DNA of 64,000 nt from positions 744,001 to 808,000 of the forward strand of contig NC_090132.1 of assembly GCF_040581485.1 (NCBI RefSeq). The letters are read 5' to 3'. The position numbers were made by a program, and so were the translations under genes. Position 1 is the stretch's first letter. Each line of letters opens with the position of its first letter. This document shows positions 1 to 13,206 of this stretch, piece by piece. This DNA comes from Linepithema humile (Eukaryota > Arthropoda > Insecta > Hymenoptera > Formicidae). The notes under the pieces were generated by a model. The model was not told the DNA's origin. It worked only from the letters and a program-made list of their open reading frames with translations, and did not search any database.

Positions 1-682
1 GTCGCGCCACGCCACTCCGCACCGCGCCGCGCCGTGCTACTGCCAGGTGTACCGGTCCAAGTCCTGACGATGCCGGTCGGATTCGATCAGACTGCGATCC
101 GACTCTGCTGCGCGAAAAAAAAAACGAAATTTCGCAAGTTATCGATGTTGATTCTTCCAAAAAGCTCGATCGTGTCAACGACGAAATTGAATTTTGCGTA
201 CGCTCAAATTTTGAGGCACTTAAAGTTAAAATAGATAAAATTTGAATAATAAATATGGAAAAAATTAATAATTTGTAAAGTCGATTTTAAAGATCCAGTT
301 AAATAAATAAAGAATTACCGAGTCTTCAGAGAAAAATTGAAATCTAAATAAAAATAAACTAATTAAAAAGAAAGTTATCGCGATACGATTGTATGATGAA
401 ATATAGTTACAACGATAATATGTAATAAGGAATGCTCGTTAAAACCTTTGGCATGAAAAGAAAAAAGATATCTACAGTAAGTAGTGTGGAAAGGATCTGT
501 AAACAAGTCGTTTGTGCTAAAGAGAAACCTGTTGTCGTTGCGACGCCCGTAAATTGGGCGATGAATGACGGACGGACGTGGTGATGGACGTCGAGCGAGT
601 ATTCCGGAAGTATGACAACGGTAATGGATAACTGGAAATCGCCACCTCGCCATCGACACCACGGAACATACACAGTCTTATA

Positions 683-702
683 CGCGCGCGCGCGCGCGCG
701 CG
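683..702. repeat. (CG)n microsatellite
   Basis: Ten uninterrupted CG units; unusual length for CpG-only repeats, showing little CpG loss here. Confidence 0.9.
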
Positions 703-2466
703 TGCAGTCTCGGAGATAGTCGAGAATATCGCGGTTCCCGACCAAAGTCACGTTCGGCATCGTGACGGTATTTGAACCGAGATCATAGCAGCTGCACATA
801 GAGATCACAGCAGCCGTAACGCTTTAGCGCCTTCCGATCATATTATGGTCGGCCGTAATACGACTTTTTGCTGCGAACTTGATATGGACAAGTCGAATAT
901 ATCGCCGCAAGTTTTCATCAGCTTTGCAGAAACTTGATTGCGGATTGTACATCTAATATTACGATAATAAACACCGTGTTTGGCGATCATACCGGTTGCC
1001 TCATTTAATCTGATCTTGATGAAACGTGTAATTTTCTCAATAATTGCTTGCATGTTAATGAGTTACGCGGTCAATATCATGTAGTAATAATTGATTAGCT
1101 ATCAAAGTCTATAACTCTATTAACTCTTTAAGTAGTTTGTTTAAATAGCGCTGTGTCAAAAAGTAATCTTTATAACATATTTATTATGCTCTTTTGATAA
1201 AACACTAATAACTTAAATTCCACAAAAATTAAATAATCACAAGATAGAATCTTGCTTAAAATCGTTGTATAATGCATCAAGAGAAATCTCAAAGAATTAA
1301 TTAATAGTCTCCGCAATTTTTCAATGTAGCAACGTAAGGTAGTAATAAAATTTCTCTATAATATATTAATATTACAGGGTAATAGTATTACGGTTCGCAG
1401 AAAATGAGGCGAGCGCGCAACTGTTTTAATTAAGTTAATTATATTCTAATAAGAAATGCTTATTGTGTTAATTATAATTCACGTTAAACTAATTAATATT
1501 TATGAGGCGGAAGCGGTACCTGGATCGCTCTCGGACCAGGCTGGTCCGCGATTCGAAAATCCACGGAGTCCTCGTAATCACTTCATCCGCGCTCACTTCG
1601 AATCAACGAGGTATCCTCGTGACTCATCTCGTACCCCGGTACACAACGATAGCCGCATGGATTTCCGACGGTCACGGCATGGTCGCACGATGGGGAAACC
1701 ACCATCGTGATTCACCGTGATTCACGATGTGGATCAACGAAATTCTACGGCGCCGCTCTTCGGGACCGATTCGCCCGAAAGTCAGTTCTCCATCTTGATG
1801 GAACCAACCGTGCGCGCGACTTGGGGATTCGATATAAACTCGTTAATAAAGTTACGCAAATTTGCGCCGATTCGAGGCTGAATTACGATGATCGTCCGTC
1901 AAATAATAAGTTCCCGAGATGAGTGACTCGCGCTCGTCGCATCGAAACGTCATCGATTCGCTTGACCGCCGTTGCACTGTGTTAAATTAGAAACGCACGA
2001 TTCAGTCATCGGGAAAAAAAGATTCAACGGTGAGACTGAATTTTTCTACAACATTTCGATTTATAAATAGCCGTCGTAAACCTCAGGAAACTACCGTTTT
2101 TTTTTTTTCAATTAATTCGTTAATATCACAGCTGACGGTCCTCCGAATTATTCGGCGCACTCGTTCGACTAGCAAGCAGTTTCGATTCATCGGTCCGATC
2201 GCGATCGCGATTCAACAGCGTCGATTTGGATGACCATTTCGAGTTCGGCTGGGAGAAGTGAAACGCGCGTGCAATGGCAAATTGACGAATACGAGCGAAT
2301 AACAGGGACAGGAAATTCGATCGCCGCGCGATGCTTCTTGCGAGCGGAATAGCGGATAGATCGGAACCGAACGGTTGAGGTTTACCCGTGACGGACGCCG
2401 GGCTGGTACTGAACGGCTTAACCGGTATATACAACCACTGACCGTCATCATCGCAGCCATCACCGG

Positions 2467-2561
2467 TCTCTCCCTCTCGTTCTTTCTCTCTACTCCTGTT
2501 TTTCTCTCCCTCCTTTCTCTCTCTTTCACGTTCTTTCTCTTTTCCTCCCCCCTTCCCCCTT

Positions 2562-2619
<58 letters not shown>
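2467..2619. repeat. Polypyrimidine tract with (CT)n
   Basis: About 150 bases of nearly pure pyrimidine on +, ending in an uninterrupted CT run (2571-2619). It creates an artificial 216-codon Leu/Ser/Phe-rich open frame across 2375-3025 that is not a gene. GA-type tracts are frequent GAF-binding sites in insects, but no promoter evidence is seen here. Confidence 0.85.
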
Positions 2620-2622
<3 letters not shown>

Positions 2623-3426
2623 CGCCGTCTTCTTTGCGCCGAGCTATCCTCCACGTCCTCGTCCACCGCTAACTATTATCGCCACCGTCACTCGACCTTC
2701 TTCCAACGTATATCTGCTATGTAGCAGCATCGCCTTCGGGATATTATTCAAGGTTACCGGTGAAAATCTGTCAAAATCGGGCGCGCGCGCTCATCGCGCT
2801 CGCGAGTTCATGAGGATACGGGAATCGAGTAACGTTTTTGATCGATTACGGATAAAGGCTAACGGAGGAACAGATAGCGGAACGCCTGATATCGCGCGAT
2901 ATCGGTCGGCGCGCGTACCGGGAAGAAGGAAGGGTGGTTCAAAAAGTTCTTACATTACTTTCAGCTTCCGCTCCGCTACCGTTATGCCACCGCTGAAGGG
3001 AAAGGAATTGTTTTCGCTATTATGATAGTTATAGTCCGATACCATACACGACAGTCGTGGCAGAACGGCATGTCGCGTGACTTGTGTGAGTTTTCACGTG
3101 ATTATTTCCTTCACGAATGTTATGATGCATCGCTGTGCACTATTTTCATATTTTTCCAACATTTCTTAATAATATTAAGAAAAAAAAATTAAAAGATACT
3201 GTAATGATGTAAATTTCTTATCCTGCCTCTCGTGCATTTATTACGAGATTTGTATGTTTGTAAACTAAAGCGCATAATTCAAAACAATCATGGTAAAAAA
3301 AAAAATAATCTAAAAGAGCGACGGATTGCAATATAGGAAATATTGATCGTGAGACCGATTTCGGAAACGCGGACGTGCGCGAGGCACCGTTTTCCTCATT
3401 CCGTCCGAAGACTGTAGAAATCTCAG

Positions 3427-3544
3427 CTGTGCGGCGTGGCAAGAAACGAGAATGCGGCGCGAGTCGATGGGGCGAACGGGCGCAGAAAATACGGTTTCGA
3501 AGGAGATGGGAAGCGGGATGATGAAGAGGAAATTGAGAAACTAA
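3427..3544 (+). CDS. Candidate internal coding exon (39 codons)
   Basis: An acceptor AAATCTCAG and a donor GTAAGTG flank 118 nt with one open frame rich in Glu/Asp/Arg (LCGVARNENAARVDG ... DDEEEIEKL), exiting in phase 1. The open frame begins after a TAG just 5' of the acceptor, as expected for an exon. The pyrimidine tract is modest and no partner exon is known. Confidence 0.25.
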
Positions 3545-6500
3545 GTAAGTGCGATTGCACACAAGGAATCGTGCATGAAGATTCTATAATTCGTCGTTAA
3601 TTTGTCGCTTCGGATAGAGCGCACCGCGGTCACGTACGCCGGTAGCGTTATCCGTGCCGAGAGCAATGAGATTCTTGCAGAATAGGATTCGAAAATTGCG
3701 GAGCAATTTTATTAATCGTTACATTGCACTTATGTGCTTGAGGTATTATTTCAATGAGCGGCTCATTATTAGCGCTGCACGATTTCTATTTAAGAATAGA
3801 CAATCGTTAAAACTATGATGCCGTGAAAACAAGAATTGTTACATTTATTGAGAGATATAAATTGTTATATAATACGAAATAAAAATATAAATTTTATAAA
3901 AAGTAAAATTATATTATAGACAAATAAGAACCAAGCACAATTGATGATGTGAAATTAATTAGTTTAGTAGCAAAAATATTTGCCTGAAAAATGAAAGATT
4001 CGGATTAATTTCCTGACATAGTTACTTGCATCCCAATATTGTTCTCTTTCTTCCTCTGTTTTTCTTTCCAGTAATTTGTGGATAATAAGATATCTGAAAC
4101 TAGGGATCGACAATCTCGCTGCTTCTTAATATGGATCGAGAAAGAAGAACCAAACCACGTCTATTAAAGTGAAATTCAGGTAGAGCTCTATACATTTTTT
4201 ATTTACTGCTATCATAACTACTGCTTATTAAATCTATAAAATCTTAAAGCAATCTTTAATTTGTTCAAAGTATTATTTAAATATATCACAGATTTACAAA
4301 AGCAAGTTGTAGAGACTGCGCAAGATTAATTTTGCGCACTTAGAACTCTACTCGAATTTCACGTTAATAAATCATTTTTCAGTTCAGATTTTCATATTAA
4401 AAATGCGAAAAGAAAAATTGTTAATTACGATCGATGAGGCGTTAACGATTGACGTATACGTTACACTGAAAATATATGTTGGAAATTGATAATATCTCGG
4501 GATAATGAAATCTGTTGATCATATAATGCGATACCGGTAACATTACCGAAAACAGAGAACCAGAAGATATCGGAGTTGAACTTCCATCAAAAGAGAGAAT
4601 TGTGAAAATTTTCAGTAGCTGTTAATCCTCGGGCAACGTTCAGTATCCTCGATTACCGCGTCGATTACCGCGTCGTGGTGTAGATAGCATACCAACGGAA
4701 ATTCCTTTAACTAGTGCGAGATACGAGCTGTCATCTTATTGGAACAATATCGCAGGATCATATCGGAGGATCGGCATTATCAGCGCTTTGATTTGTCTCT
4801 GTTCTAAGTACAATATAATCCGTAATTAATATTCTTTTTGTCTAAACGTTATTTGTATGAATCTAACATCAATTTTGGATCAAAGAATTGTTCATTTAAA
4901 TATTATTTTGAATGGTAAAATTTGATGTCCCGTCTCTCTCTTGCACAACTAATCATAGTTATAATACTAGAATCGAGTTTTGTAAATATAAGTAGTCACG
5001 AGTTGCATTTTAGTTAGGTCCTGGTTGGCGGTCACCAACGGTGTCTGACACGGCACGGAAAGTTCAGGTCACCGATGCCCGCTGTGGCACGTGTGAACGT
5101 GTTAAACAAGTTTAACTCCCTTGTGCTCCTTCTTTTTACAACACATTTCATAACGCGCTCTTGCATTGCGTAGAAATACGATGCAAGAACTTTGCATTCC
5201 ATGCCGTACTTCTAGATGTAATGTATGCCAGCGTGATCTTACGCGTTTCCTCATCGTTAACGAATAACGCGAGCATTGGCATGAAATATACAAAGCGGCG
5301 GCTGGTGTTGTTGAGGAATGTCGTCTATTAACTAATGAACCAGTTGTAATTGTTTGAATTTTCGATCAGTCGATACCCGTTTGTAGGCTGATCCGCTCGT
5401 GTAAGCACAGAGGCAACACCAGTCGAGCGTAAGTACAGATTAGCGGTAACTCTCTCGGACGCACGGCGCGCCGCGGAGCAATAGCCGTGTCCCATTCAAG
5501 TAAAGGCCAGTTTACACGCGGTTTCCTCACCGTCGTATCCCTACCTGCATTAAGCATAGACGCGAGCCTGAATAAGAAGGAAGAGGAATGGAACAAGTGG
5601 CCGATACTCGCGTTTTCTTTGACGGATAGCAAGAAACATTATATTCGCGCGCCAAATCATAGGATATATTGTTAAATTACTGACAGGTAAAGTAACATAT
5701 GATGGGTGCCGATGTGTCATTATGTGTACATTAGGAATGTTGATTTCACATGCGCGATTAGGCAAAGTCGACTATGCAATATGAAACTTTTGCCATTTTT
5801 AAAAAATTTATAATTTTGTTGCGCAAAATTTGTACTCTAGTTTGATTAAGATGGATTTGCAATTATTACACTGTTAAGATAAAACTTTGTATATTTTTTT
5901 ATGTAACATATGCAACACGCATAGAGTTCAATTTTATTTATCAAAAAAATCTGATTTAATGACGCGTACAGTATCATTTTTATCTTCATCGTTTGAAGAA
6001 TATCGTATTACTAAAAGCATCTCTCAGAAATTTTCAAGGTTTAAAATAATAATGATTTATGCAGATCATTAAAGAATTATTTGAAGACGTAATTACGTCG
6101 TGACGTGAGAAAAACACAAGTGATCGGTCAATGATGGGACTATTAACTGAGAAGTGATTTCCACAGTGAATCAATTGCAGACCAACGGGCTTAAATAAGG
6201 ATAGCGGATTGCCGCTATACCCTAGGGAAACGTTTTAGTCTGTATTTGATGGCAGTCATCAATGTGCTAAAGTATCGCGCATCGCGATAGAGAAACTCGG
6301 CGAAAGATCCGGGGAAGGATATGCTTACGCAGGATGAAATGATAGGATGATTAACCCCTCTTCTATCGGCTGACACGCACCCAACACTCTCTAATGACAC
6401 ACGACCAATGTACTCTTAGTTTGTCTTCCATATTCTCCAGCTTCTGGATAAAATACCGTACAGCCCGTAATTAGCATTTGCGACCGATCCCTTTTAAATG

Positions 6501-8602
6501 GATTCAATCACACATATTATGTGTAACTACAGTAATTGTGCAAGGATAACTGCAGACGGAAACAGCATATTCTCTTTGCAGCCAAGGGAACATTCTAATT
6601 TTATGATATTAATACTTTTATCTGTAATTTTTTTAAATAAATGCTAGAAAGATCAACAATCACTCGCAATTGCAACGTTATGCTAAACACACGCAGCAAG
6701 CTTCTGATCTCGTGTGAATTTTAATAATAATTTTCTTGCAATAATTATCGGTGAATTATTTAACTATCAAATAAAGCAATTGCGATGTATGCAAGTATCT
6801 GATAGATCGTAACCTTTCTTGACACGCGCAGCAGCATGTTTTTATGGTAGCGATCAATCGGTGGACCAACTACGAGGATAATCGATCGAAATTTCAATGA
6901 GCGGGTAAAGGCGGCCTCGTCAACGTAAACCTGTCATTAATGCGGAATATGGCGAGGAGGGACCGGTCCATGCATCAATATGTCCGAGTGTGATTACGGT
7001 CCCCAGGTAGCGAAAGCTGTAGGCGCTATCATGAATGGAATCTTATTCTTATTATCATGTGGGCAGGGGCCGCACGGAGCAATCCCAGCGCATTTGATAG
7101 GCTCGTTGCCCCCGATGCCGTTGATGCGGTACGAATTTTTAAAGGCGTGCCGTCTAATCGATTCAAAGTTGATATACATATCATGAGAATCGATCGAAAT
7201 CGTTCTTCAATCTTCCTCCAGTATCCCACGGGTCGTCCCACGAACACGGACATCTGCGTCGTGTAGCGAAATCTTTGCTATTGCTTCTCTCAAATATGTA
7301 TGCTTTGTGTGCATTATAATATTGAAATATATTGAAAAGTATATTAAAAAAGAGCAGGGGAAGAGAGAAGGCAAGAAAGATCGAATAAATATAACATGTG
7401 TTTTAATTTAATTATGCGTGATGTTGTACTTAATATTCATTTAGTCAATTCATATTTTCTGCTATAAAATTGATAGGATAGGTTGTGCATGTAACAATTT
7501 ACATTGTATGAGTATTTATGCCGCCCGCGGGAATAGGCGAGGATCGATATTAGAATGACAATGCTAATATAATAAAAAATTTAAATTTTTTACACTGGAT
7601 CCATATTCAGACAGCATTTATATTCAACTTATTGTTAGAGTACAATGAAAAATTGTACAGAGTAATTATTCCTATTAAATTCAATAAATATTGGAAAAAA
7701 ATGTAAAAACACTTTAATTACACTTAAGCTCTTAGTTTAGTATGCAAATGACTTAAATATTATTAAAAATATATTAATAAATTTGTATTAATAATTTTAT
7801 TTATTAATAATTTTGTTTAAATAATTGTGTATTTCATAGGACATTTTAGTATAAGAATTCTAATGCATCAATATACATATCATGTAAATTTTTATTTCTG
7901 CTTATTTATTTTCTAAATTCTTTGTTGCGTGTGAAGAGAGAAACTTGGTAGATTTACAAAAATCTTAAAAGCATCGTTCAAACAGTGCTCAAACAGTACT
8001 CACTGTTTATGTTGTGAAGAATTCGAAGCTTTTCCCTAAGCGCGCGTCGCCGCGTGAGCAAAGACGCGCGCGTTTCCCCTTCCCAGACATTCCTAAACTT
8101 TCCGTTACCAAATTCAGTTACATCGTGTTGGTGTGTTAGTGAGGTCCTGCTCTGTTTGCTTCGTATTTTTTCGCGACATTCTGTTTTCCAATGCGGCTCT
8201 TTCATGCACATTTTGCACTATTTATAGGACGAGCATCGCGAGTATCACTCAATATCAATATCAAGCGATATCAACGGAGATATAGATAATATTTCACTAC
8301 AGATTCATTGAGGTAGGTTATGGCGCTTGAAGTATTCACCGTGTAATCGTGTGAAATGAGATACATGTGACGTCATGAATTGGTTAAGAGACGATCGGTT
8401 CGTGTCGAATGTCGGAGTGGTGTAGTTAAATTGTAATCGTTCTGCATTCTAGCAATGTTTTATCCGTCATAAGTAAGTTGCGTGAATAAACAAATGACAG
8501 AAATGTGAAATTGAACAACAGACTAATTATTTCAGTGTATATTTATTAAGTAACAAGATCGTGTTTAACACGTTTTCTGATATTTACAAGCGGCACCAAG
8601 AT
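3545..8602. other. AT-rich non-coding stretch
   Basis: Contains a 13-bp tandem duplication (4652-4677, CGATTACCGCGT units), a 14-bp palindrome GACGTAATTACGTC (6086-6099) and a GC-richer block near 6.9-7.2 kb open on both strands but without splice or start support. No gene recognised. Confidence 0.5.
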
Positions 8603-8622
8603 AACCTAACCTAACCCAACCT
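8603..8622. repeat. CCTAA (TTAGG-type) telomere-like stretch
   Basis: Two perfect CCTAA units followed by degenerate CCCAA and CCT. TTAGG is the ancestral insect telomere repeat; short interstitial copies are common in hymenopteran genomes and often lie near gene starts. Here it sits about 110 bp before the putative first coding exon at 8734. Confidence 0.6.
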
Positions 8623-8733
8623 ATTTGCCGGAACATTTTATGACAAATTTTAAAAGTTTAGTTTTGCGAAACGTGAATTAGTGACATATATCCTAGTGTG
8701 CGAGTGATCAAGAGTGCCATATGATGTATTCAC

Positions 8734-8814
8734 ATGGGCGTGAGCGAGGACGCAGAAAGCAGAAAAAGCATTGACCGAAGGAAGGAACAAGACGCAGCGG
8801 CGACGCATCGACTG
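8734..8814 (+). CDS. Probable first coding exon of an unidentified gene (27 codons)
   Basis: ATG 8734 in a good context (TTCACATGG) opens 27 charged, hydrophilic codons (MGVSEDAESRK...AATHRL), ending exactly in phase 0 before a consensus donor GTGAGT at 8815. Upstream is a plausible leader with a short overlapping uORF (ATG 8721, ending at the TGA near 8772) and a CCTAA-type stretch at 8603-8622. I do not recognise the protein and found no convincing downstream exon within 25 kb. Phase 0 would also fit the 58996 exon of the PEAK1-like gene, making it an alternative distant promoter, but that is only a compatibility. Confidence 0.5.
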
Positions 8815-9193
8815 GTGAGTAAACATGTTTATTGTATTTCCCGATTATATATGTATTTATCAATTTAGTAAGAGGATGATACACCTGTTTATTTATTAAT
8901 TAATGTAAAATATATATATTCGACTGCAATTATGTTGCTTGTAGCATTTATGTTAACAATCAAGTTTTTCTGTAATATTTAAGAAGTAGGTATATTTTTT
9001 TATTACACAATTATAATTATATTCAATTGCTTTGTGTTCATAAAAAGCAAAAAGAATCGATGACTTGAATACAGTCATTCAATCGTGGAAACGTGCAGTT
9101 GGTTGCGATTTAACATAAATAATTAAATTATATTATTTCTCACAATTGTCTTTTAACGCTAACTAGTAAGATGGTATAAAATAACGCGTAAAT

Positions 9194-9233
9194 CTTGCCC
9201 AACCCAGTTGGCACTTGGGGGGCAAGGGGTTAA
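9194..9233. mobile_element. piggyBac-like terminal repeat relic ending in TTAA
   Basis: Read from the right, it starts TTAACCCCTTGCCCCCC and continues AAGTGCC; CTTGCCC (9194-9200) and GGGCAAG (9220-9226) form a subterminal hairpin. TTAA targets followed by CCC(T/C)TTG termini are typical of piggyBac-superfamily elements and their MITEs. No opposite end or transposase was found, so it is a solo relic at most. Confidence 0.35.
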
Positions 9234-10708
9234 TATACTGTTAATACGATGACACGACGCGACATGACGCGGCACCTTATCCATGTTTCTATCGAATTGC
9301 AGTCGGTGAGAAACTTTAATTATGGAATGAGCGCATTATTATTATAAACTTTTTTTATTACGTGCCCGCAAAATATATTAAAACCATTCTTCCATCTAGA
9401 ATATATTATATTTCTCGTATCGAAAAAGATATCTCAACTAATAAATACATTTAATTATCTTAATAAAAAGTTTAAAGAGTTGATAAATTTGAATATTGAT
9501 AAGTTTTTACACATCGATTGATACAGTTATTTGACAAACGTATGAATATTTAATAACAGGTTTTTCTCTATTAAAAATATTTTTTTAATATTTACTTTAA
9601 TTTTGTATACAAAATTATAGATTCCGAAACTAAATATGATCAATATTACAACTGGCTTTCGAATTGCGTCACTCGCCTCGTCGACCGATTTCTTCCGTGT
9701 TCGATTTTAACTAATCGCGGTGCTTAATCGAAATAATTGATTTGGCGCTTTCGACGCCGCAACCGCGAAAGTCGGGATATTAACGACTCCAGCTTGAACT
9801 CCTTGAACAGTAAAGGCAGACTCTTGGCAAAGGCACAGATGTCGGTTCGGAAACTGTGCTACGCAATGTGCCGGGAATACGAGCGCGGTAAAGTCGTTTA
9901 CCGTTACCGTTAATCGATGTCTCCGCGAGCATTTACGTTTTACTCTTACTAATCCTCAACGAAAGTCCGCACACGCGGAACCGCGTGCCGGCGGTATGCG
10001 CTCGGCGTTATGAACGCTCGACCGTGTCGGCAATTACCGGATCCGCGCGCGCCTTTTATCCGCGTCGAGTCAGTATTTCACGTTTTAAGAATCGCATCGG
10101 TTGCTCCGTGTGTTATATACGGCACGAGGTGCAGTTATTGCTCGCGGACGAACAAGGATCTATGTCGCACATCGAGGCAGGTTTCGAAGAGAAAAAGAAT
10201 CTCCAAGAGAGGTTTCGGGCGGCTGTAAATTACTGACGGTCGAAGTGGATAACATGGATCTACACTTCACACGACTACCTTTTATGATTCAAGAAAAATG
10301 TAGAAAATATTTCTGTGGTTTGATTCAAGAAGAATCAACGTTACTTTTTGATTTTATTTTTTATCTTGTTTTCATCGAAAAGTTTGAAAATATTAGTTGT
10401 TTTTGCATTAAATTACAAATATTAATAAATCAATATTATAGTTTGATATTATATTGTAATTTAATCTCGTAAAAATCTTAACATGGATCAAAATATTTGA
10501 ATTAATTATTTGAATGCACACCTCGAACAAATAATAAAAACAGAAAGAAGCCGTTCGCGGTCGATGTTATCCACAGTCATCTTTCAGAAAAGATGTTTAT
10601 CTTCGGTAATCTGACGTCTATCGAAGGAGACAACGGGCTATAAGACGGTGTGAATAGCAAAGTTATTGATCGCAAATCCAACTCTGATGGAAATTAATTC
10701 TCCGATAG

Positions 10709-11887
10709 TTGAAAGTCAGAAAATTAATCTTTGAATAGTCAAAAGTCAAGAGATGACTTTTGCGTTCCGATAGAATTATCCAATTATCCAATTGCTTAAT
10801 CCCTCGTCGTGACGTGATTTACAATAACATGAGTAATGATATCGCTTTATTGGATTTTTTTCTCAAGCAAACCACTTTTCTCGTTATATAAATACTCATC
10901 GATGTTGTATTAATGTGTTATATATAATATTTTATATATGCTGCGTGAACTTTGTGGTGAACTAATGGTTTCCGTTTAACTGTTTTCGCGTTATTATGCT
11001 CTAAAATATTGAATATAATTGATACAAAAATGATATAAAACTCATTGTTTTAGGGTTAAATAAATTTGCAAATACCGTTTATCAATGTTTTACCGTTGCT
11101 AAAAAAATTATTTTTATGACCCTTAATAAAGTAATAAGTTCTTTAAGTTTTTTTATAATTGCGCTGTTAAAAAAAATTATTCTTCTAGTATACATTTATT
11201 ATTAAGCATTTGAGATAAAATAATTATAATATTTGATTTGCAAAAGATCAGTATAATCAATCAAGATTTAATTTTTTTAAAGTCTATATATCATATATGA
11301 TACATCGGGAGTTAATTTAATCATTTACGGCACATGTGAGGGCTGAGACTGAAAGAGTTAATGACTCGTGGGTGTTATTAGATACTGCTAGATGCTTTTA
11401 GACGTTTCTAAGGTGCTCGTTTGGGAGACACATGTTTTATGCGTCCTAACTTTCCGTTTCTTTAGCATCCTACAATAGTTTTGAAAGTAAAAGGAAAATC
11501 GCAGAGGCAACCCTATCTAATGCGAGCGTGGCGCGTGACGTTTTACCGCTAATTTGGAGAAAGTACAGACATAATAGTCGTCATTATCGACGCTGAATGG
11601 ACACTCTACCGGCATATATATATGTATATGCACGACACTTGCTTTGCGTTGTCTAACATATGAATTAGTGAGACAACGCAAGCATGATAAAATATATATA
11701 ACATATTAATAAAATATCGATGAGTACATAACGAGAAAAGTGGTTTGCTTGAGAAAAAAATCTAATAAGCGATATAATATATATCATTACTCATGTTATT
11801 GTGAATCAAGTCACGACGTGGGGTTAAGCAATTGGACAATAATCCTATCTCTTGACTATTCAAAGATTAATTTTCTAACTTTCAAGC
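10709..11887. repeat. Imperfect 1.2-kb inverted repeat (foldback element or hpRNA-like locus)
   Basis: The left arm (about 10709-10945) and right arm (about 11671-11887) are reverse complements over some 220 bp, including an exact run of about 35 bp (10853-10887 with 11729-11763), and are separated by about 725 bp. Arms differ by small indels, notably about 30 extra bases in the left arm near 10745. The spacer has no transposase-like frame. It fits a non-autonomous foldback or long-TIR element, or a hairpin-RNA locus of the endo-siRNA type. Confidence 0.65.
11643..11688. repeat. Short hairpin at the inner edge of the right inverted-repeat arm
   Basis: GCTTTGCGTTGTCT and AGACAACGCAAGC pair around a 16-nt loop with one bulge. 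It lies where the right arm of the 10.7-11.9 kb inverted repeat begins. Confidence 0.45.
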
Positions 11888-12062
11888 ATGATTCGAACAG
11901 TTTGCGCATTTTAATGTTTCTAATATTTAAATTATTTGTTGCTATATTAACAAATTACATTTTTTCTAGTTTAAATAAAATACTTGAACGTTAAGCACTT
12001 GTGACACAATTAGCTAAAATTAAATTAAATTAAGAAACTTGTTTTGCAATAAATTACATAGG

Positions 12063-12214
12063 AAAATTTAAAGATTAAAAGATTTGCGTTTGCAACTCGC
12101 AACTAGTCTAGAAAAAATTATTGCTAAAGAAAAATATCAGACATTGCGAGCTAGTTGCAAGTTGTAAATGCAAATCTCTCTCTCTCTCTCTCTCTCTTTC
12201 AATCTTTAAATTTT
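12063..12214. repeat. Long hairpin with a (TC)n expansion in one arm
   Basis: Inner arms 12081-12106 and 12151-12176 pair over 26 positions with three differences, each giving a G.U pair if the + strand is transcribed. Outer arms 12063-12076 and 12201-12214 pair perfectly over 14. Between inner and outer stem one side has AAAA and the other a TC microsatellite (12175-12197), which looks like a later expansion in one arm. Confidence 0.6.
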
Positions 12215-13206
12215 TTAATTTAATTTATACGTAAAAAAATTTTTGTTAATATATATATTTTATTATTATATATTATGTATTTAATGCGTATAATGTAGCT
12301 ATTTTCTCTAAATTTCGTTTTGTACTATGTAACATTAATACAGAACTTCCTTTCGGCCTTATCCATGCTCGATGATTATGGAGGTAGTGAAAGTACTCGG
12401 AGATAAGCGAGATTGCTTGATGTGACGATTCGTTAGTGCGTTAATAATGATACTTTATTAGCTGCGACACGTTAATATAAATGTAATTTCTAACGAGAGA
12501 AGACGCTTAGTCACGGAGAACCATGCACGTCTATTCTTTTAAATTTTCCTTGTGTCGCCACGACATACTTTCAATCGCGCGAAACAACGATAAGATTTTA
12601 CTTCTGAGACTTTACTTCTCGCATGTGAACGTCTTGCATATTTGGAAATTTTGTCGAGTCGCCAGATGGATTTTTTTCATTCGAGAGAAAGCTTCGCGTA
12701 CTTGGTGAAACCTTTCGACCACACGACAGCACGACACAACAACGTTGCGATTCATCCTTATTTTCACGTTTTGTATGTCATATCACTGTCCGTTTCATAT
12801 GGCAGCGTATTATTCAGCGGCACGAAGCGCCGCGAATCTCACTACATCGTTTGTGACCACTGCCGAAAGTCGCTAGTCCATATTCAAAATATGATGAATT
12901 GCAAATGAACAAGCGAATGTTTTTGAGCGTGATTAAGAACTAAGCAAACTGAATTAATAACAACTAAATTTCCATCAAAACTTGTGTCACCAACTTCACA
13001 TATGTCGCGATTCATCATTAATGATCTATAAATTTTTCCTTTTGAATTTATTCCTAAAAGATGTATCTTTCGATTATATTTTTGCAAAACAATTACATTA
13101 ATAAATATTCATGGCAAAAATAATAAAAATATTATAAATTAGGAAACGGTAATGAAGAAAATGGAATAAGCAACTGTTCTTTTAAACAAATGTGTAAAAT
13201 TGTTCG

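Larger units (their letters stand above)
1..3426. other. Non-coding stretch, alternating AT-rich and CpG-rich
   Basis: The first 115 bases are very GC-rich. From 230 to 1400 it is AT-rich, then CpG-rich to about 3020. Open frames here lack ATG starts or derive from the CT tract. I see no supportable gene; a promoter region is possible around 1.5-2.9 kb. Confidence 0.5.

Noticed and set aside
2375..3025. 216-codon + open frame
   Set aside because: Its length is due to the CT microsatellite coding for Leu/Ser repeats; no homology-like segment.
5675..5705. Sequence resembling miR-8 (TACTGACAGGTAAAG)
   Set aside because: One mismatch in the core, and no complementary arm within 100 bases, so no precursor hairpin.
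6980..7186. 68-codon + ATG frame and a 61-codon antisense frame
   Set aside because: Both strands open over the same GC-richer block; no splice or family evidence to prefer either.
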